From Limnoraphis robusta CS-951 (GTDB lineage: Bacteria; Cyanobacteriota; Cyanobacteriia; Cyanobacteriales; Microcoleaceae), in contig NZ_LATL02000292.1 in NCBI RefSeq assembly GCF_000972705.2, positions 1 through 20,535 of the forward strand: a DNA stretch of 20,535 nucleotides. The letters are read 5' to 3'. Made by a program: the position numbers and the translations under genes. The number at the start of each line of letters is the position of its first letter. The stretch's first letter is position 1. Of the stretch, positions 8,346-15,405 are shown piece after piece. The notes below the pieces were generated by a model that was not told where the DNA came from, did no database searches, and saw only the letters and a list, made by a program, of their open reading frames with translations.

Positions 8346-9521
8346 TTAGATTTCTGAAGCATAAATCAAGGGTAATTTTACCGAAAAAGTCGTGCCAACT
8401 CCCACCTCACTTTCAACGAAAATATCACCCCCATGCGCTTCTACACAGCGTTTAACAATCGCTAATCCTAAACCTGTACCGGAAATTTTCCCAACATTAC
8501 TCGCCCGATGAAAAGCCTGAAATAATTTAACCAAATCATGGTGTGGAATACCAATGCCATGATCAATCAGATTAAAAATAGCAAAATTATCTTGAGCAAT
8601 CACTTCTAACCGAATGATACCACCTTGAGGAGAATATTTAATCGCATTGGCGAACAAATTACTAAAAATATGTCGTAACAAGCTTTCATCCCAAAGCGTC
8701 TCTGAAAAATCGCCTTGAATTTTCAACTCAACTTGATGCAGAGAACTAACTTCAAGTCGGGCTTCTTCGACTAATTGTTGACAAAAAGATTCTAAATCCA
8801 AAGAAGTGGGTAAACACTCTAATCGATCAACATCGGCTCGACCGACTAAAATCACTTCATCTAACAACTGTACTAAATTTTTACCCGCAGAACGAATGCG
8901 TTGAAAAATCGAGCGTTTTTGCTCTTTCGTTAAATTAGGTTCCCAATCTCGGAGCAATTCTGTTGAGAGTAAAATGGTACTCAAGGGGTTGCGAAAGTCG
9001 TGAGACATCATCGAAACAAATTCTGAGGTGAGTTGATGTTGTTCTTTGGCTTTCACCAACTCTACCGTCTGTTCTTTCACCCGATGGGATAAGGCTTGAT
9101 TGACTTCCCGTAATGATTCCATTGCTTGTTTTCGTTCAATCGCATAACGTAGAGAACGAACTAAGGTTTCTACACTCACTTGTCGTTTCACCAGATAATC
9201 TTGCGCTCCCTGTCGCACAGCTTCCAGGGCGAGTTCATCATCGTTATTGTTGGTCAGCACGACAATCGGAACGCTAGGAGCATTACTCAGCAAGGGTTTT
9301 AGTGAGTTAAGTCCTTGGCTGTCTGGTAAAGTCAAGTCGAGTAATATGACATCATAGGAAAGGGCTTGTGGGTGAGTCAGTAGATTGATTCCCTCTGTCA
9401 GTCGCTTCACATGAACTAAATTACAGGGGTCTAGCTTGGAACCTCTGAGCAATTCTTGCAGCAAGCGGGCTTCGGCCAAGCTATCTTCTATCAACAGGAT
9501 GTTTACCGAACTTGCAGGCAT
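8346..9521 (-). CDS. Hybrid response regulator / histidine kinase (REC-HisKA-HATPase)
   Basis: A 391-residue cytoplasmic signalling protein. The N-terminal receiver (about 6-125) has the acid pair E12-D13, phospho-acceptor D62 in LLDLTLPDS, and K112. A coiled-coil linker (about 128-165) joins it to a HisKA helix with H174 in MSHDFRNPL. The HATPase domain has N288/N292 in the N box, DHGIGIP (320-326) and GTGLGLAI (348-355). All catalytic residues look intact. There is no PAS, GAF or membrane segment, so input must come through phosphorylation of the receiver by another kinase. The gene lies 166 bp downstream of rcp1 on the same strand, which makes the phytochrome pathway a plausible source of that input (inference). 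The start ATG is preceded by AAAGGAAATT, a reasonable ribosome site. Confidence 0.92.
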   Translation of the reverse strand: MPASSVNILLIEDSLAEARLLQELLRGSKLDPCNLVHVKRLTEGINLLTHPQALSYDVILLDLTLPDSQGLNSLKPLLSNAPSVPIVVLTNNNDDELALEAVRQGAQDYLVKRQVSVETLVRSLRYAIERKQAMESLREVNQALSHRVKEQTVELVKAKEQHQLTSEFVSMMSHDFRNPLSTILLSTELLRDWEPNLTKEQKRSIFQRIRSAGKNLVQLLDEVILVGRADVDRLECLPTSLDLESFCQQLVEEARLEVSSLHQVELKIQGDFSETLWDESLLRHIFSNLFANAIKYSPQGGIIRLEVIAQDNFAIFNLIDHGIGIPHHDLVKLFQAFHRASNVGKISGTGLGLAIVKRCVEAHGGDIFVESEVGVGTTFSVKLPLIYASEI

Positions 9522-9581
9522 AATTTCCTTTCTTTTCCCCTCATGCTCCTTATTCTAGCCGGGACAAGATTTGAGAATTTA

Positions 9582-9664
9582 CCCCTTAAGCGTTGATCTT
9601 AAAGGGTTTTTTTCAAAAAAGAAATAGGAAAAGTTTGATTTCCCTGATTAATCCCCTTAAGATC
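9582..9664. other. Inverted-repeat cluster in the rcp1/hybrid-kinase gap
   Basis: CCCCTTAAG (9582-9590) can pair with CTTAAAGGG (9598-9606), which is followed by seven T (9607-9613): a terminator-like hairpin on the plus strand. GATCTTAAAGGG (9595-9606) is also an inverted copy of CCCCTTAAGATC (9653-9664) with one mismatch, which could form a larger stem on the minus-strand transcript. The genes on both sides are on the minus strand, so the plus-strand terminator would stop antisense transcription entering rcp1. Confidence 0.5.
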
Positions 9665-9687
9665 TGCTTCTTTGTTTAAGAAATACC

Positions 9688-10134
9688 CTATTCAGGGGGA
9701 AGAGTCGCTATTTTCAGCCAAAATTCCTCAATCCCTTTAACAATCTCAAACAACTGACTGAGGTTGCGAGATTTTGTGATGTAACAGTTGACGTGCAGGT
9801 TGTAGCTTTGGGAAATATCATCATCATTTTTAGAGGTCGTTAAAACCACCACCGGAATGCGTTTTAAGCTGGGATCAGCTTTGATTTCCGCTAACACTTC
9901 CCGCCCGTCTTTACGAGGCAAATTCAAATCCAGCAGAATTAAATCAGGTCGGGGAGCATCACTATACTCCCCTTCCCGGTGCAGATAAGACATCGCATCC
10001 ATCCCATTTCTGACCGTCACGACTTCGTGAGCAACGGTACTACGTTTTAAGGCTTCTTGAATCAAGCGAATATCGCCTCGATTATCCTCAACTAAAAAGA
10101 TGATTTTGGGTCTTTCCTGCGCTTCGCCGCTCAC
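9688..10134 (-). CDS. rcp1: Rcp1-type single-domain response regulator for the phytochrome
   Basis: A 148-residue receiver-only protein of the CheY-like Rcp1 family, the phosphate acceptor for cyanobacterial phytochromes. Seen are E16-D17 in FLVEDN, the phospho-acceptor D69 in LLDLNLP, T99/T100 and K121, with the Rcp1-typical GREVLAEIKAD and GIEEFWL. The frame is open upstream to 10227, deep inside cph1, but that extra stretch is cph1 sequence read in another frame. GTG at 10134-10132 is the best start: GGGAGG at 10148-10143 lies eight bases before it and the resulting length matches Rcp1 (about 147). The gene therefore overlaps the last 47 bases of cph1, a translational-coupling arrangement. 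No output domain is present. Confidence 0.93.
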   Translation of the reverse strand: MSGEAQERPKIIFLVEDNRGDIRLIQEALKRSTVAHEVVTVRNGMDAMSYLHREGEYSDAPRPDLILLDLNLPRKDGREVLAEIKADPSLKRIPVVVLTTSKNDDDISQSYNLHVNCYITKSRNLSQLFEIVKGIEEFWLKIATLPPE

Positions 10135-12388
10135 GCGCTTGTCCTCCCACTGGAATGGTAAAGTAGAATGTAGCACCCTGACCGAGTTCAGACTCAACCC
10201 AGATTCGACCTCGATGACATTCAACAATTTTTTTACAAATCGCTAAACCCATCCCGGTACCGGGATATTCATCGCGAGTGTGCAGACGTTGAAAGATAAT
10301 AAAGATGCGTTCAGCAAATTGAGGGTCTAGACCTATGCCATTATCTTTGACTGAAAACAGCCAAGCATCTTCAAGTCGTTGCGCTCCGATATAGATTTCC
10401 GGGGGAACTGAACTGCGGAACTTGATGGCGTTACCGATTAAGTTTTGAAACAACTGCATCAACTGGGTTCTATCCGCCATTACCGTTGGCATGGGTTCGG
10501 ATGTGATAATTGCACGGGTTTCACTAATCCGTCCTCGCAGGTTGCTCAGAGCGCGTTCTAGGGCGGTTCCGACGGAGGTGAGTTCAAATTCGACGCCTTG
10601 AATATCGACTTTAGAGTAGGCTAACACATCATCAATTAGGGTTTGCATCAGACTCACTCCTTCCACCGCAAATTCGATGAATTCTTTGGCGTCTTCGTCG
10701 AGTTCTTCTTCATAGCGCATCTCTAATAGCTGCACATAGTTGGCGACTTGATTAAGCGGTTCTTGCAAGTCGTGAGAGGCGACATAAGCAAACTTTTTCA
10801 ATTCGGCGTTTGAACGTTCGAGATCATGGGCCAGTTGTGCGAGTTCATCAGCTTGGCGAAGTACGATATTAATCATCGCTTTTCGCAGTTCTAAGGCGGC
10901 ATTAATTTCGACGGGTTTCCAGGGTAAAGATTTGAGTTTAACCGTTTCTTTCCACAGTTCAAAGGATTTACGCGGTGATAACTGCACAATTCCTTCGGAG
11001 TGAGTCGCTTCAATGGCTTTGGCTGGATCTCCTCCCCAGTTAACGGTTTGAATGACTTCGGGGCGGAACCATAAGACATAATTGCGTTCAGAAATGGTAA
11101 TGGCGAGTAACCCACTGGCGACGTCTTTGAAGCGTTCCGCATCGGAATAAATACGCGGCAAAGAATCACTGAAAAAGAGTTCTTTTTCGGTATTTTTCTT
11201 CAGCCACTGCACTAAATAGTTGAGATCTTCTTCTTTCGGTGTCGCGCCGAGGGTTGTCCATTGTCCCGCAAAGTAAATCGCCGCGCCCTGAGCGTTGGTT
11301 ACGTCTAGAAGATTGGGTTGATGATGAAGTAAACCTTCGATAAAGTTGGTTTCTTGAGACATGAAATCAATCAAAGCTGACCGAATATAAGTCAGTTTCA
11401 TCCGATAGTCATAGTCTTCGGTTTCTTCACGAGAAGACAGTTCTGAGAAGATCACTCGACCTAAAAATTCGCAAGCTTTCCGCAATTCATAGGAGACAAA
11501 TTTGGGGGTACGATGATGACAAGCAATTAAACCCCACAGTTCACCATCTTTAATCAATGAGATGGTTAAAGAAGCACCAACCCCCATATTGTGCAGGTAT
11601 TGTAAATGACAACCTGAAGCACTTCTGAGGCTAGAAAAGGTTAAATCGAGTGGACGTTCTAGGATGGGGTTTTTATAAGGAAATAAGGCGACAGCTTCGG
11701 CGTGAGCATCTGGGATAATTCTAATCCAATTAGAACTCAAGAGTTTTCGAGCGGGTTTGGGAATATCAGACTCAGGATAGTGTAATCCGAGATAGGGTTC
11801 TAATTCTTCTATTTTTTCTTCGCCGACAACAACGCCATGTCCTTCTTCATCAAATTTGTACAGCATCACGCGATCAAATCCCGTTACTTTTCGGACTTCC
11901 TGCACAATAATTTGACAAAATTCATGTAAACTTGAGGTTTCTTCGAGTTGGTTAATTGACATTCGAGCCAGGTGATAAAAGCTCAAAAAGGGAATGTTTT
12001 CTTGAGAGGTGGCAGGTTCGAGTTCCAGAATTAAAAATCCATCAGGATTGCGATGAAAGACTCCATCAAATACGACGTAATCATCGCCTTTAATCCTCAT
12101 CCAGATTTTGGTAGGATTGATATAATCTAAGGTTTCTTGAGATAATCCGGCTTGAATTCGTTCAATTTGAAAGGGATCGAGGAGATCATCTAAGGTTTTC
12201 TCTAGCATCTGTTCGGGAGAAATCCCAAAAACAGAACGAGTATTTGTACTAACTTGTAAGATTTTGAGGTGGGGTTCTTCTAAGACGAGAAGGACGCCGT
12301 GCGGTTGAACTTGACCTGAATGTTTAATCGGTTCTTCATCCAAACGAGTTAAGTTCTGAACTTGCAATGCTAAATCGAGATCTGTCAT
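10088..12388 (-). CDS. cph1: Cyanobacterial phytochrome, red/far-red light-sensing histidine kinase
   Basis: A red/far-red photoreceptor kinase with PAS-GAF-PHY-HisKA-HATPase order. Numbering below counts from ATG 12391. The GAF domain (about 150-315) carries Y178, YPESDIP (D209-P211), the bilin-attaching C261 in SGCHLQYL and H292-H293. The C261 position is that of Cph1-type phycocyanobilin-binding proteins, not the N-terminal Cys of bacteriophytochromes. The PHY tongue shows WFRPE (441-445) and PRKSF (473-477). H540 in ASHDLQEPL is the phospho-acceptor, N650/N654 the N box, DNGIGL and GTGMGLAI the nucleotide-binding boxes. About 767 residues, near the usual 750. Two ATGs are adjacent (12391 and 12388); GGAGG at 12399-12395 gives six-base spacing to 12388 and only three to 12391. 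Forms an operon with rcp1, which overlaps its 3' end. Confidence 0.96.
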   Translation of the reverse strand: MTDLDLALQVQNLTRLDEEPIKHSGQVQPHGVLLVLEEPHLKILQVSTNTRSVFGISPEQMLEKTLDDLLDPFQIERIQAGLSQETLDYINPTKIWMRIKGDDYVVFDGVFHRNPDGFLILELEPATSQENIPFLSFYHLARMSINQLEETSSLHEFCQIIVQEVRKVTGFDRVMLYKFDEEGHGVVVGEEKIEELEPYLGLHYPESDIPKPARKLLSSNWIRIIPDAHAEAVALFPYKNPILERPLDLTFSSLRSASGCHLQYLHNMGVGASLTISLIKDGELWGLIACHHRTPKFVSYELRKACEFLGRVIFSELSSREETEDYDYRMKLTYIRSALIDFMSQETNFIEGLLHHQPNLLDVTNAQGAAIYFAGQWTTLGATPKEEDLNYLVQWLKKNTEKELFFSDSLPRIYSDAERFKDVASGLLAITISERNYVLWFRPEVIQTVNWGGDPAKAIEATHSEGIVQLSPRKSFELWKETVKLKSLPWKPVEINAALELRKAMINIVLRQADELAQLAHDLERSNAELKKFAYVASHDLQEPLNQVANYVQLLEMRYEEELDEDAKEFIEFAVEGVSLMQTLIDDVLAYSKVDIQGVEFELTSVGTALERALSNLRGRISETRAIITSEPMPTVMADRTQLMQLFQNLIGNAIKFRSSVPPEIYIGAQRLEDAWLFSVKDNGIGLDPQFAERIFIIFQRLHTRDEYPGTGMGLAICKKIVECHRGRIWVESELGQGATFYFTIPVGGQARERRSAGKTQNHLFS
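10143..10148 (-). promoter_or_regulatory. Shine-Dalgarno of rcp1 inside cph1
   Basis: GGGAGG on the minus strand within the last codons of cph1, eight bases before GTG 10134. It decides the rcp1 start against the longer frame. Confidence 0.75.
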
Positions 12389-12394
12389 CATTCA

Positions 12395-12399
12395 CCTCC
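12395..12399 (-). promoter_or_regulatory. Shine-Dalgarno of cph1
   Basis: GGAGG with six bases to ATG 12388 and three to ATG 12391, which favours the second of the two adjacent ATGs. Confidence 0.7.
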
Positions 12400-12435
12400 A
12401 GCATTAATTAATTACGGATGCAATGTAGAGCTTTA

Positions 12436-12441
12436 ATTATA
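12436..12441 (-). promoter_or_regulatory. Candidate -10 box for cph1
   Basis: TATAAT on the minus strand 48 bp upstream of ATG 12388. The nearest -35-like TTGAAG (12467-12462) is 20 bp away, too far for a textbook promoter, so this is tentative. Confidence 0.3.
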
Positions 12442-12756
12442 GATTTTTTACCAATGAATGTCTTCAAACTCTGAGGGTTTATCTGTGAGCTTATACCGAG
12501 CAATCCTCCAAAATTGACCCTGTGTTTTCAAATCTTAATTAGTTGTCATTTAACGTTTTGAAAAACAAAGGGGTTCAATTCAACACGCTTCGGGAGAAAT
12601 ATTGTTCGATAGACTGCCTCATTTCTAACTAATTGTTAGTATACCACACCCCAGAATTCTGCTTGAGTTATCAATTCTTTAGAAAAGATTAAAAGCTAAA
12701 AATTGCTATAAATAAATTGTTGTGAATTAAAATCACAAATTTTTGATAAAACTTTA

Positions 12757-12954
12757 TATAGCAAAAGGCAAAAGGCAAAAGGCAAAAGGCAAAAGGCAAA
12801 AGGCAAGAGCGCAAACTTGCGACTCGGCGGAATAGTCGAGAGCAAAGTTTGTAAGAGAGGCAATCTTGCAAGAGGTAAAAGGCAATCGCAGCGATCTTGT
12901 AAAAGCCAATATAAGATTACAAATATGTACCTCATGCCTGTGAGAAACGCTATA
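12757..12954. repeat. GGCAAAA-type heptamer array, bounded by TATAGC/GCTATA
   Basis: Six perfect GCAAAAG heptamers run from 12761 to 12802, then a broken seventh copy. Looser copies (GTAAAAGGCAAT, GTAAAAGCC) follow near 12875-12908. The segment begins TATAGC (12757) and a GCTATA lies at 12949-12954, the same outer bases as the MITE-like insert at 14928, though the match here is only six bases. The rest of the 12392-13026 gap shows no gene; the two short minus-strand frames over the array are translated repeat. Confidence 0.8.
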
Positions 12955-12977
12955 ATCAAAAAAATCAAATAGAACGA

Positions 12978-13003
12978 AGAAAAGAAAACGCGCCTTAGCG
13001 CGT
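12978..13003 (-). terminator. Intrinsic terminator of the small membrane-protein gene
   Basis: Read on the minus strand, ACGCGC (13003-12998), loop TAAG, then GCGCGT (12993-12988) is followed by TTTTCTTTTC. It begins 24 bp after the stop codon of the gene at 13027. The hairpin core with its CTCTAC flank also resembles half of a dispersed cyanobacterial GAGACGCG palindrome (from memory), so it may be a recruited repeat. Confidence 0.65.
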
Positions 13004-13026
13004 CTCTACATCAAGTCAGTGACGAT

Positions 13027-13272
13027 TTAGCGTTGGCTGTTGAGTCGCTTAGAAATTTGACTAATAATGCCACTCAAAATCGCTCCCCCCATCAAAATCC
13101 CTAAAGCTGGGGTAAAAACAGGTTCCCAGAGTTTATACCAGAGGTCTAAACCTAATGATAAATCAAGAGAACGTCCTACAACCGCGAGCACTAACCAAAA
13201 AAAGCTGAATAAAACCAGGAAAACATCAAACACTAACAAGCGATTTAACCAAGTGAGAAATAATTCTTTCAT
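13027..13272 (-). CDS. Small conserved-looking membrane protein, two helices
   Basis: An 81-residue protein with two hydrophobic stretches: about 11-34 (LLVFDVFLVLFSFFWLVLAVVG) split here only by description, and about 51-70 (PVFTPALGILMGGAILSGI). A short loop with DLSLGLDLWYKLWEP joins them and the basic tail SKRLNSQR should remain in the cytoplasm. The ORF extends one codon further to a TTG, but ATG 13272 is preferred. No Shine-Dalgarno is obvious. A terminator follows at 12978-13003. It diverges from the corA-like remnant, with 126 bp between their starts. I do not recognise the family; length, composition and its own terminator support a real gene. Confidence 0.68.
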   Translation of the reverse strand: MKELFLTWLNRLLVFDVFLVLFSFFWLVLAVVGRSLDLSLGLDLWYKLWEPVFTPALGILMGGAILSGIISQISKRLNSQR

Positions 13273-13333
13273 CAAATCAGTTGGATTCGGTTACAATCTT
13301 AGTCAGTTTACCATTTTTAGGTTAGGTAAAGTC

Positions 13334-13339
13334 TATAAT
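13334..13339 (+). promoter_or_regulatory. Candidate -10 box upstream of the corA-like remnant
   Basis: TATAAT lies 60 bp before ATG 13399, with no clear -35 partner at normal spacing. It may still drive transcription into the tnpB element. Confidence 0.3.
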
Positions 13340-13530
13340 TAACTCAAGTTTTGCTAAAACTTTCTGAGTCATTCCCTTGCCGAGAGAGAAACATTCCGAT
13401 GAAACTTCCAGCGACTTGGGCTGTTCCTGATCAAATCCGCTATCGATTGGGTCAAAAAAGTGCCGGGAAACAACGAGCAATGATAGCCGATGGTCATCTT
13501 GTCTTGATTTTACCGAAAAAATGGGTTGAA

Positions 13531-13557
13531 AGCCCCGTCCTTCTAGGACGGCTTTTT
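13531..13557 (+). repeat. IS left-end hairpin, copy 1
   Basis: CCGTCC (13535-13540), loop TTCTA, GGACGG (13546-13551), followed by C and five T. The same hairpin and flanking AGCC/CTTTTT appear at 19397-19424 and 20429-20456. It resembles an intrinsic terminator and may stop transcription entering the element. Confidence 0.85.
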
Positions 13558-13561
13558 GTGG

Positions 13562-13567
13562 TATAAT
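13562..13567 (+). promoter_or_regulatory. Candidate -10 box for tnpB
   Basis: TATAAT just after the left-end hairpin and 24 bp before ATG 13592. No clear -35 is seen; the leader it would give is very short. Confidence 0.35.
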
Positions 13568-13591
13568 TACGTCAGTGAGTTGAACGTAAAA

Positions 13592-14800
13592 ATGCTGGTA
13601 TTTGAGGCCAAGCTGGAAGGAACGAATGAGCAGTATCAATCGCTGAATGAGGTGATTAGAACGGCTCGTTTTGTTCGTAATGCTTGCCTGAGATACTGGA
13701 TGGATAACCGCGATATTGGCAGATATGAGTTGAGTGCTTATTGTGCTGTACTTGCTGCGGATGAGAATTTCCCTTGGGTGGACAAACTCAATTCTATGGC
13801 TCGACAAGCTTCTGCTGAAAGAGCATGGAGTGCAATTGCTAGATTTTTTGATAATTGCAAGAAAAACAAGCCAGGGAAGAAAGGTTATCCACGCTTCAAA
13901 AAAGAACAAACTCACGGAAGTGTTGAGTACAAAACCAGTGGTTGGAAGCTTTCTGCTGACAGAAGATACATCACTTTTACTGATGGCTTCAAAGCAGGAA
14001 CTTTCAAACTTTGGGGAACTCGTGACTTGCATTTTTACCAGTTGAAACAGTTCAAAAGAGTGCGGGTCGTTCGTCGTGCTGATGGGTATTATACCCAGTT
14101 TTGTATTGACCAAGAGCGAGTTGAAAGGCGAAAGCCAACAGGCAAAACTATTGGTATTGACGTGGGATTGAACCACTTCTACACCGATAGTAATGGGGAA
14201 ACAGTTGCAAATCCCCGACACCTTCGTAAAAGCGAAAAGGCTTTGAAACGGCTGCAACGCCGATTTTCTAAGACTAAAAAAGGTTCTAAAAACAGAGCCA
14301 AGTTGAGAAATCAACTTGCTCGTAAACACCTCAAAGTAAGTCGCCAGCGTAAAGACTTTGCTGTAAAAACAGCAAGGTGCGTAGTGAAGTTTAACGACCT
14401 CGTGGTGTATGAAGATTTGCAGGTGCGAAATATGCTCAAGAATCATCGCTTGGCTAAATCGATTAGTGATGCTTCGTGGTCGTTGTTCCGGCAATGGGTT
14501 GAGTATTTTGGCAAAGTGTTTGGAGTAGTAACTATTGCAGTCCCACCCCACTACACTTCGCAGAACTGTTCTAATTGTGGTGCAGTAGTTAAAAAATCCC
14601 TTAGTACCAGAACTCATATATGTCCTGATTGTGGACATACCCAAGACCGGGACCAGAATGCAGCACGGAACATATTAGAAAAAGGTCTAAGTACGGCGGG
14701 TCACGTCGGAACTAACGCCTCTGGAGACATCGACCTCTGCGTGGGTGGAGAAATCCCTCCAAGTAAGTCGAGTCGTGGAAAGAGGAAGCCCAAGAAGTGA
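13592..14800 (+). CDS. tnpB: TnpB, RNA-guided RuvC endonuclease of an IS200/IS605 element
   Basis: A 402-residue TnpB, the compact ancestor-type relative of Cas12 nucleases that uses an omega RNA made from the element's right end to cut DNA. The split RuvC site looks intact: GIDVGLN (D190), VVYEDLQ (E274) and DRDQNAARN (about 352-360). Between the last two lies a zinc ribbon CSNCG...CPDCG (C326, C329, C344, C347). An N-terminal helical/wedge region and a KKGSKNR basic stretch precede. Length is normal (about 380-420). The frame is open 12 codons upstream to a TTG inside the hairpin spacer, but ATG 13592 gives the usual MLVFEAKL-type start. It is the only gene of its element. By family knowledge it helps retain the element by cutting the empty donor site. 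Confidence 0.93.
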   Translation: MLVFEAKLEGTNEQYQSLNEVIRTARFVRNACLRYWMDNRDIGRYELSAYCAVLAADENFPWVDKLNSMARQASAERAWSAIARFFDNCKKNKPGKKGYPRFKKEQTHGSVEYKTSGWKLSADRRYITFTDGFKAGTFKLWGTRDLHFYQLKQFKRVRVVRRADGYYTQFCIDQERVERRKPTGKTIGIDVGLNHFYTDSNGETVANPRHLRKSEKALKRLQRRFSKTKKGSKNRAKLRNQLARKHLKVSRQRKDFAVKTARCVVKFNDLVVYEDLQVRNMLKNHRLAKSISDASWSLFRQWVEYFGKVFGVVTIAVPPHYTSQNCSNCGAVVKKSLSTRTHICPDCGHTQDRDQNAARNILEKGLSTAGHVGTNASGDIDLCVGGEIPPSKSSRGKRKPKK

Positions 14801-14841
14801 TTCTTGGAATCCCCGTACCTTCAGGTGGGGGAGGATGTCAA
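14791..14841 (+). ncRNA. Right end of the tnpB element / 3' scaffold of the omega RNA
   Basis: Two hairpins stand in tandem: CAAGAA-GTGA-TTCTTG (14791-14806), which spans the tnpB stop codon, and CCCC(GT)ACC-TTCA-GGTGGGG (14811-14830). The element ends at TCAA (14841). In known TnpB systems the omega RNA overlaps the tnpB 3' end and runs across the element border, so the guide would be the flanking host DNA starting AATCAGCCCGAGAAG at 14842. The 5' end of the RNA cannot be placed by eye. Confidence 0.6.
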
Positions 14842-14925
14842 AATCAGCCCGAGAAGCAATTCCCGAAGATCGCGATTTAATTGATTTCCGAGATGAAACT
14901 TACGAGATCGAACGTTCTTTAGATT

Positions 14926-15030
14926 TATAGCAGAGAAAGAGTTGATTAGGACACTGTTTTTCTGTCAAATCCTTTTATGATAAAGGTTTCAATTCTGTCT
15001 CCTGTCTCCTGTCTCCTGATTTCTGCTATA
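14926..15030. mobile_element. 101-bp MITE-like insert with TA duplication
   Basis: The insert (14928-15028) begins TAGCAGA and ends TCTGCTA, exact inverted repeats, and is flanked by TA on both sides (14926-14927, 15029-15030), so TATAGCAGA faces TCTGCTATA. Removal of the insert and one TA rejoins SLDL to LYQNS in frame in the corA-like gene, which fixes the borders. TA duplication points to an IS630/Tc1-mariner type transposase acting in trans. Inside, three CTGTCTC heptamers run from 14995 to 15015. No coding capacity. Confidence 0.8.
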
Positions 15031-15369
15031 CTCTATCAAAATTCTAAAAATGCTCTCGATTTTGCGATGGCAAAAAAAGCAGAAGAACAAACGCGATTAA
15101 GTTTAGAATCCCTGCGTTCAGCCAATCGACTTAATCTTTTAGCCTCTATTTTCTTTCCTTTAACCGCCATTTCCTGTGTGTTTGGGATGAATTTGTCTTC
15201 GGGACTCGAAACACAATCGCCAGTCCTTTTTTGGATGGTATTTATATCAGGAATTTTCCTGGGATTAATCGTGCGAAATTGGGTCTTAACAGGTTCTTTA
15301 TCTAACCCCAATATTTCCAAAAAAAGATCCTGAACGGTTGAGAACGCTGCCCCATTAAACAGAGTTGTA

Positions 15370-15399
15370 TTGCGATCGCCGATTGGGATATTGTATAAT
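15370..15399 (+). promoter_or_regulatory. Promoter with long leader for the 15705 gene
   Basis: TTGCGA (15370-15375, inside a HIP1 site) and TATAAT (15394-15399) are 18 bp apart. Transcription would begin near 15406, about 300 bases before the GTG start. It also lies just past the end of the corA-like remnant. Confidence 0.55.
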
Positions 15400-15405
15400 A
15401 GGTGA

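Larger units (their letters stand above)
13514..14841 (+). mobile_element. IS200/IS605-family element carrying only tnpB
   Basis: The left end follows TTAC (13510-13513) and carries a subterminal hairpin (13535-13551). The right end has a hairpin (14811-14830) and stops at TCAA (14838-14841). TTAC and TCAA are the left and right cleavage tetranucleotides of IS608-type elements. AAAG directly precedes the left hairpin and GAAT the right one, the positions and sequences of the IS608 guide tetranucleotides. No tnpA lies inside, so the element depends on a Y1 transposase elsewhere; a tnpA with the same left-end hairpin is at the right edge of this window. No target duplication is expected for this mechanism. 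Boundaries are inferred from these motifs and from restoration of the corA-like reading frame. Confidence 0.8.
13399..15333 (+). pseudogene. corA-like divalent-cation transporter gene, broken by two insertions
   Basis: Three pieces of one gene remain. Piece 1 (13399-13513) encodes MKLPATWAVPDQIRYRLG onward to GHLVLIL. Piece 2 (14842-14927) encodes SAREAIPEDRDLIDFRDE to ERSLDL. Piece 3 (15031-15333) encodes LYQNSKNALDF onward and ends with the CorA hallmark: a helix FFPLTAISCVFGMN, where GMN is the CorA signature, a short loop, a second helix and a basic tail. A tnpB element separates pieces 1 and 2, and a 101-bp insert separates 2 and 3. Deleting 13514-14841 and 14928-15030 leaves one uninterrupted frame of 167 codons. 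That is short for this family; I recall homologues with some 80-90 more residues between pieces 1 and 2, which implies an additional deletion at the tnpB site. Not expected to make a working transporter. Confidence 0.82.

Noticed and set aside
12689..12968. Two short minus-strand frames with LLPFAFC repeats
   Set aside because: They are translations of the GCAAAAG heptamer array; overlapping frames both read through the repeat and no ribosome site is present.
13322..14644. 440-codon open frame on the minus strand
   Set aside because: It is antisense to tnpB and across the element border. The translation shows no domain and has the composition of a shadow frame, while the plus strand carries all TnpB motifs.
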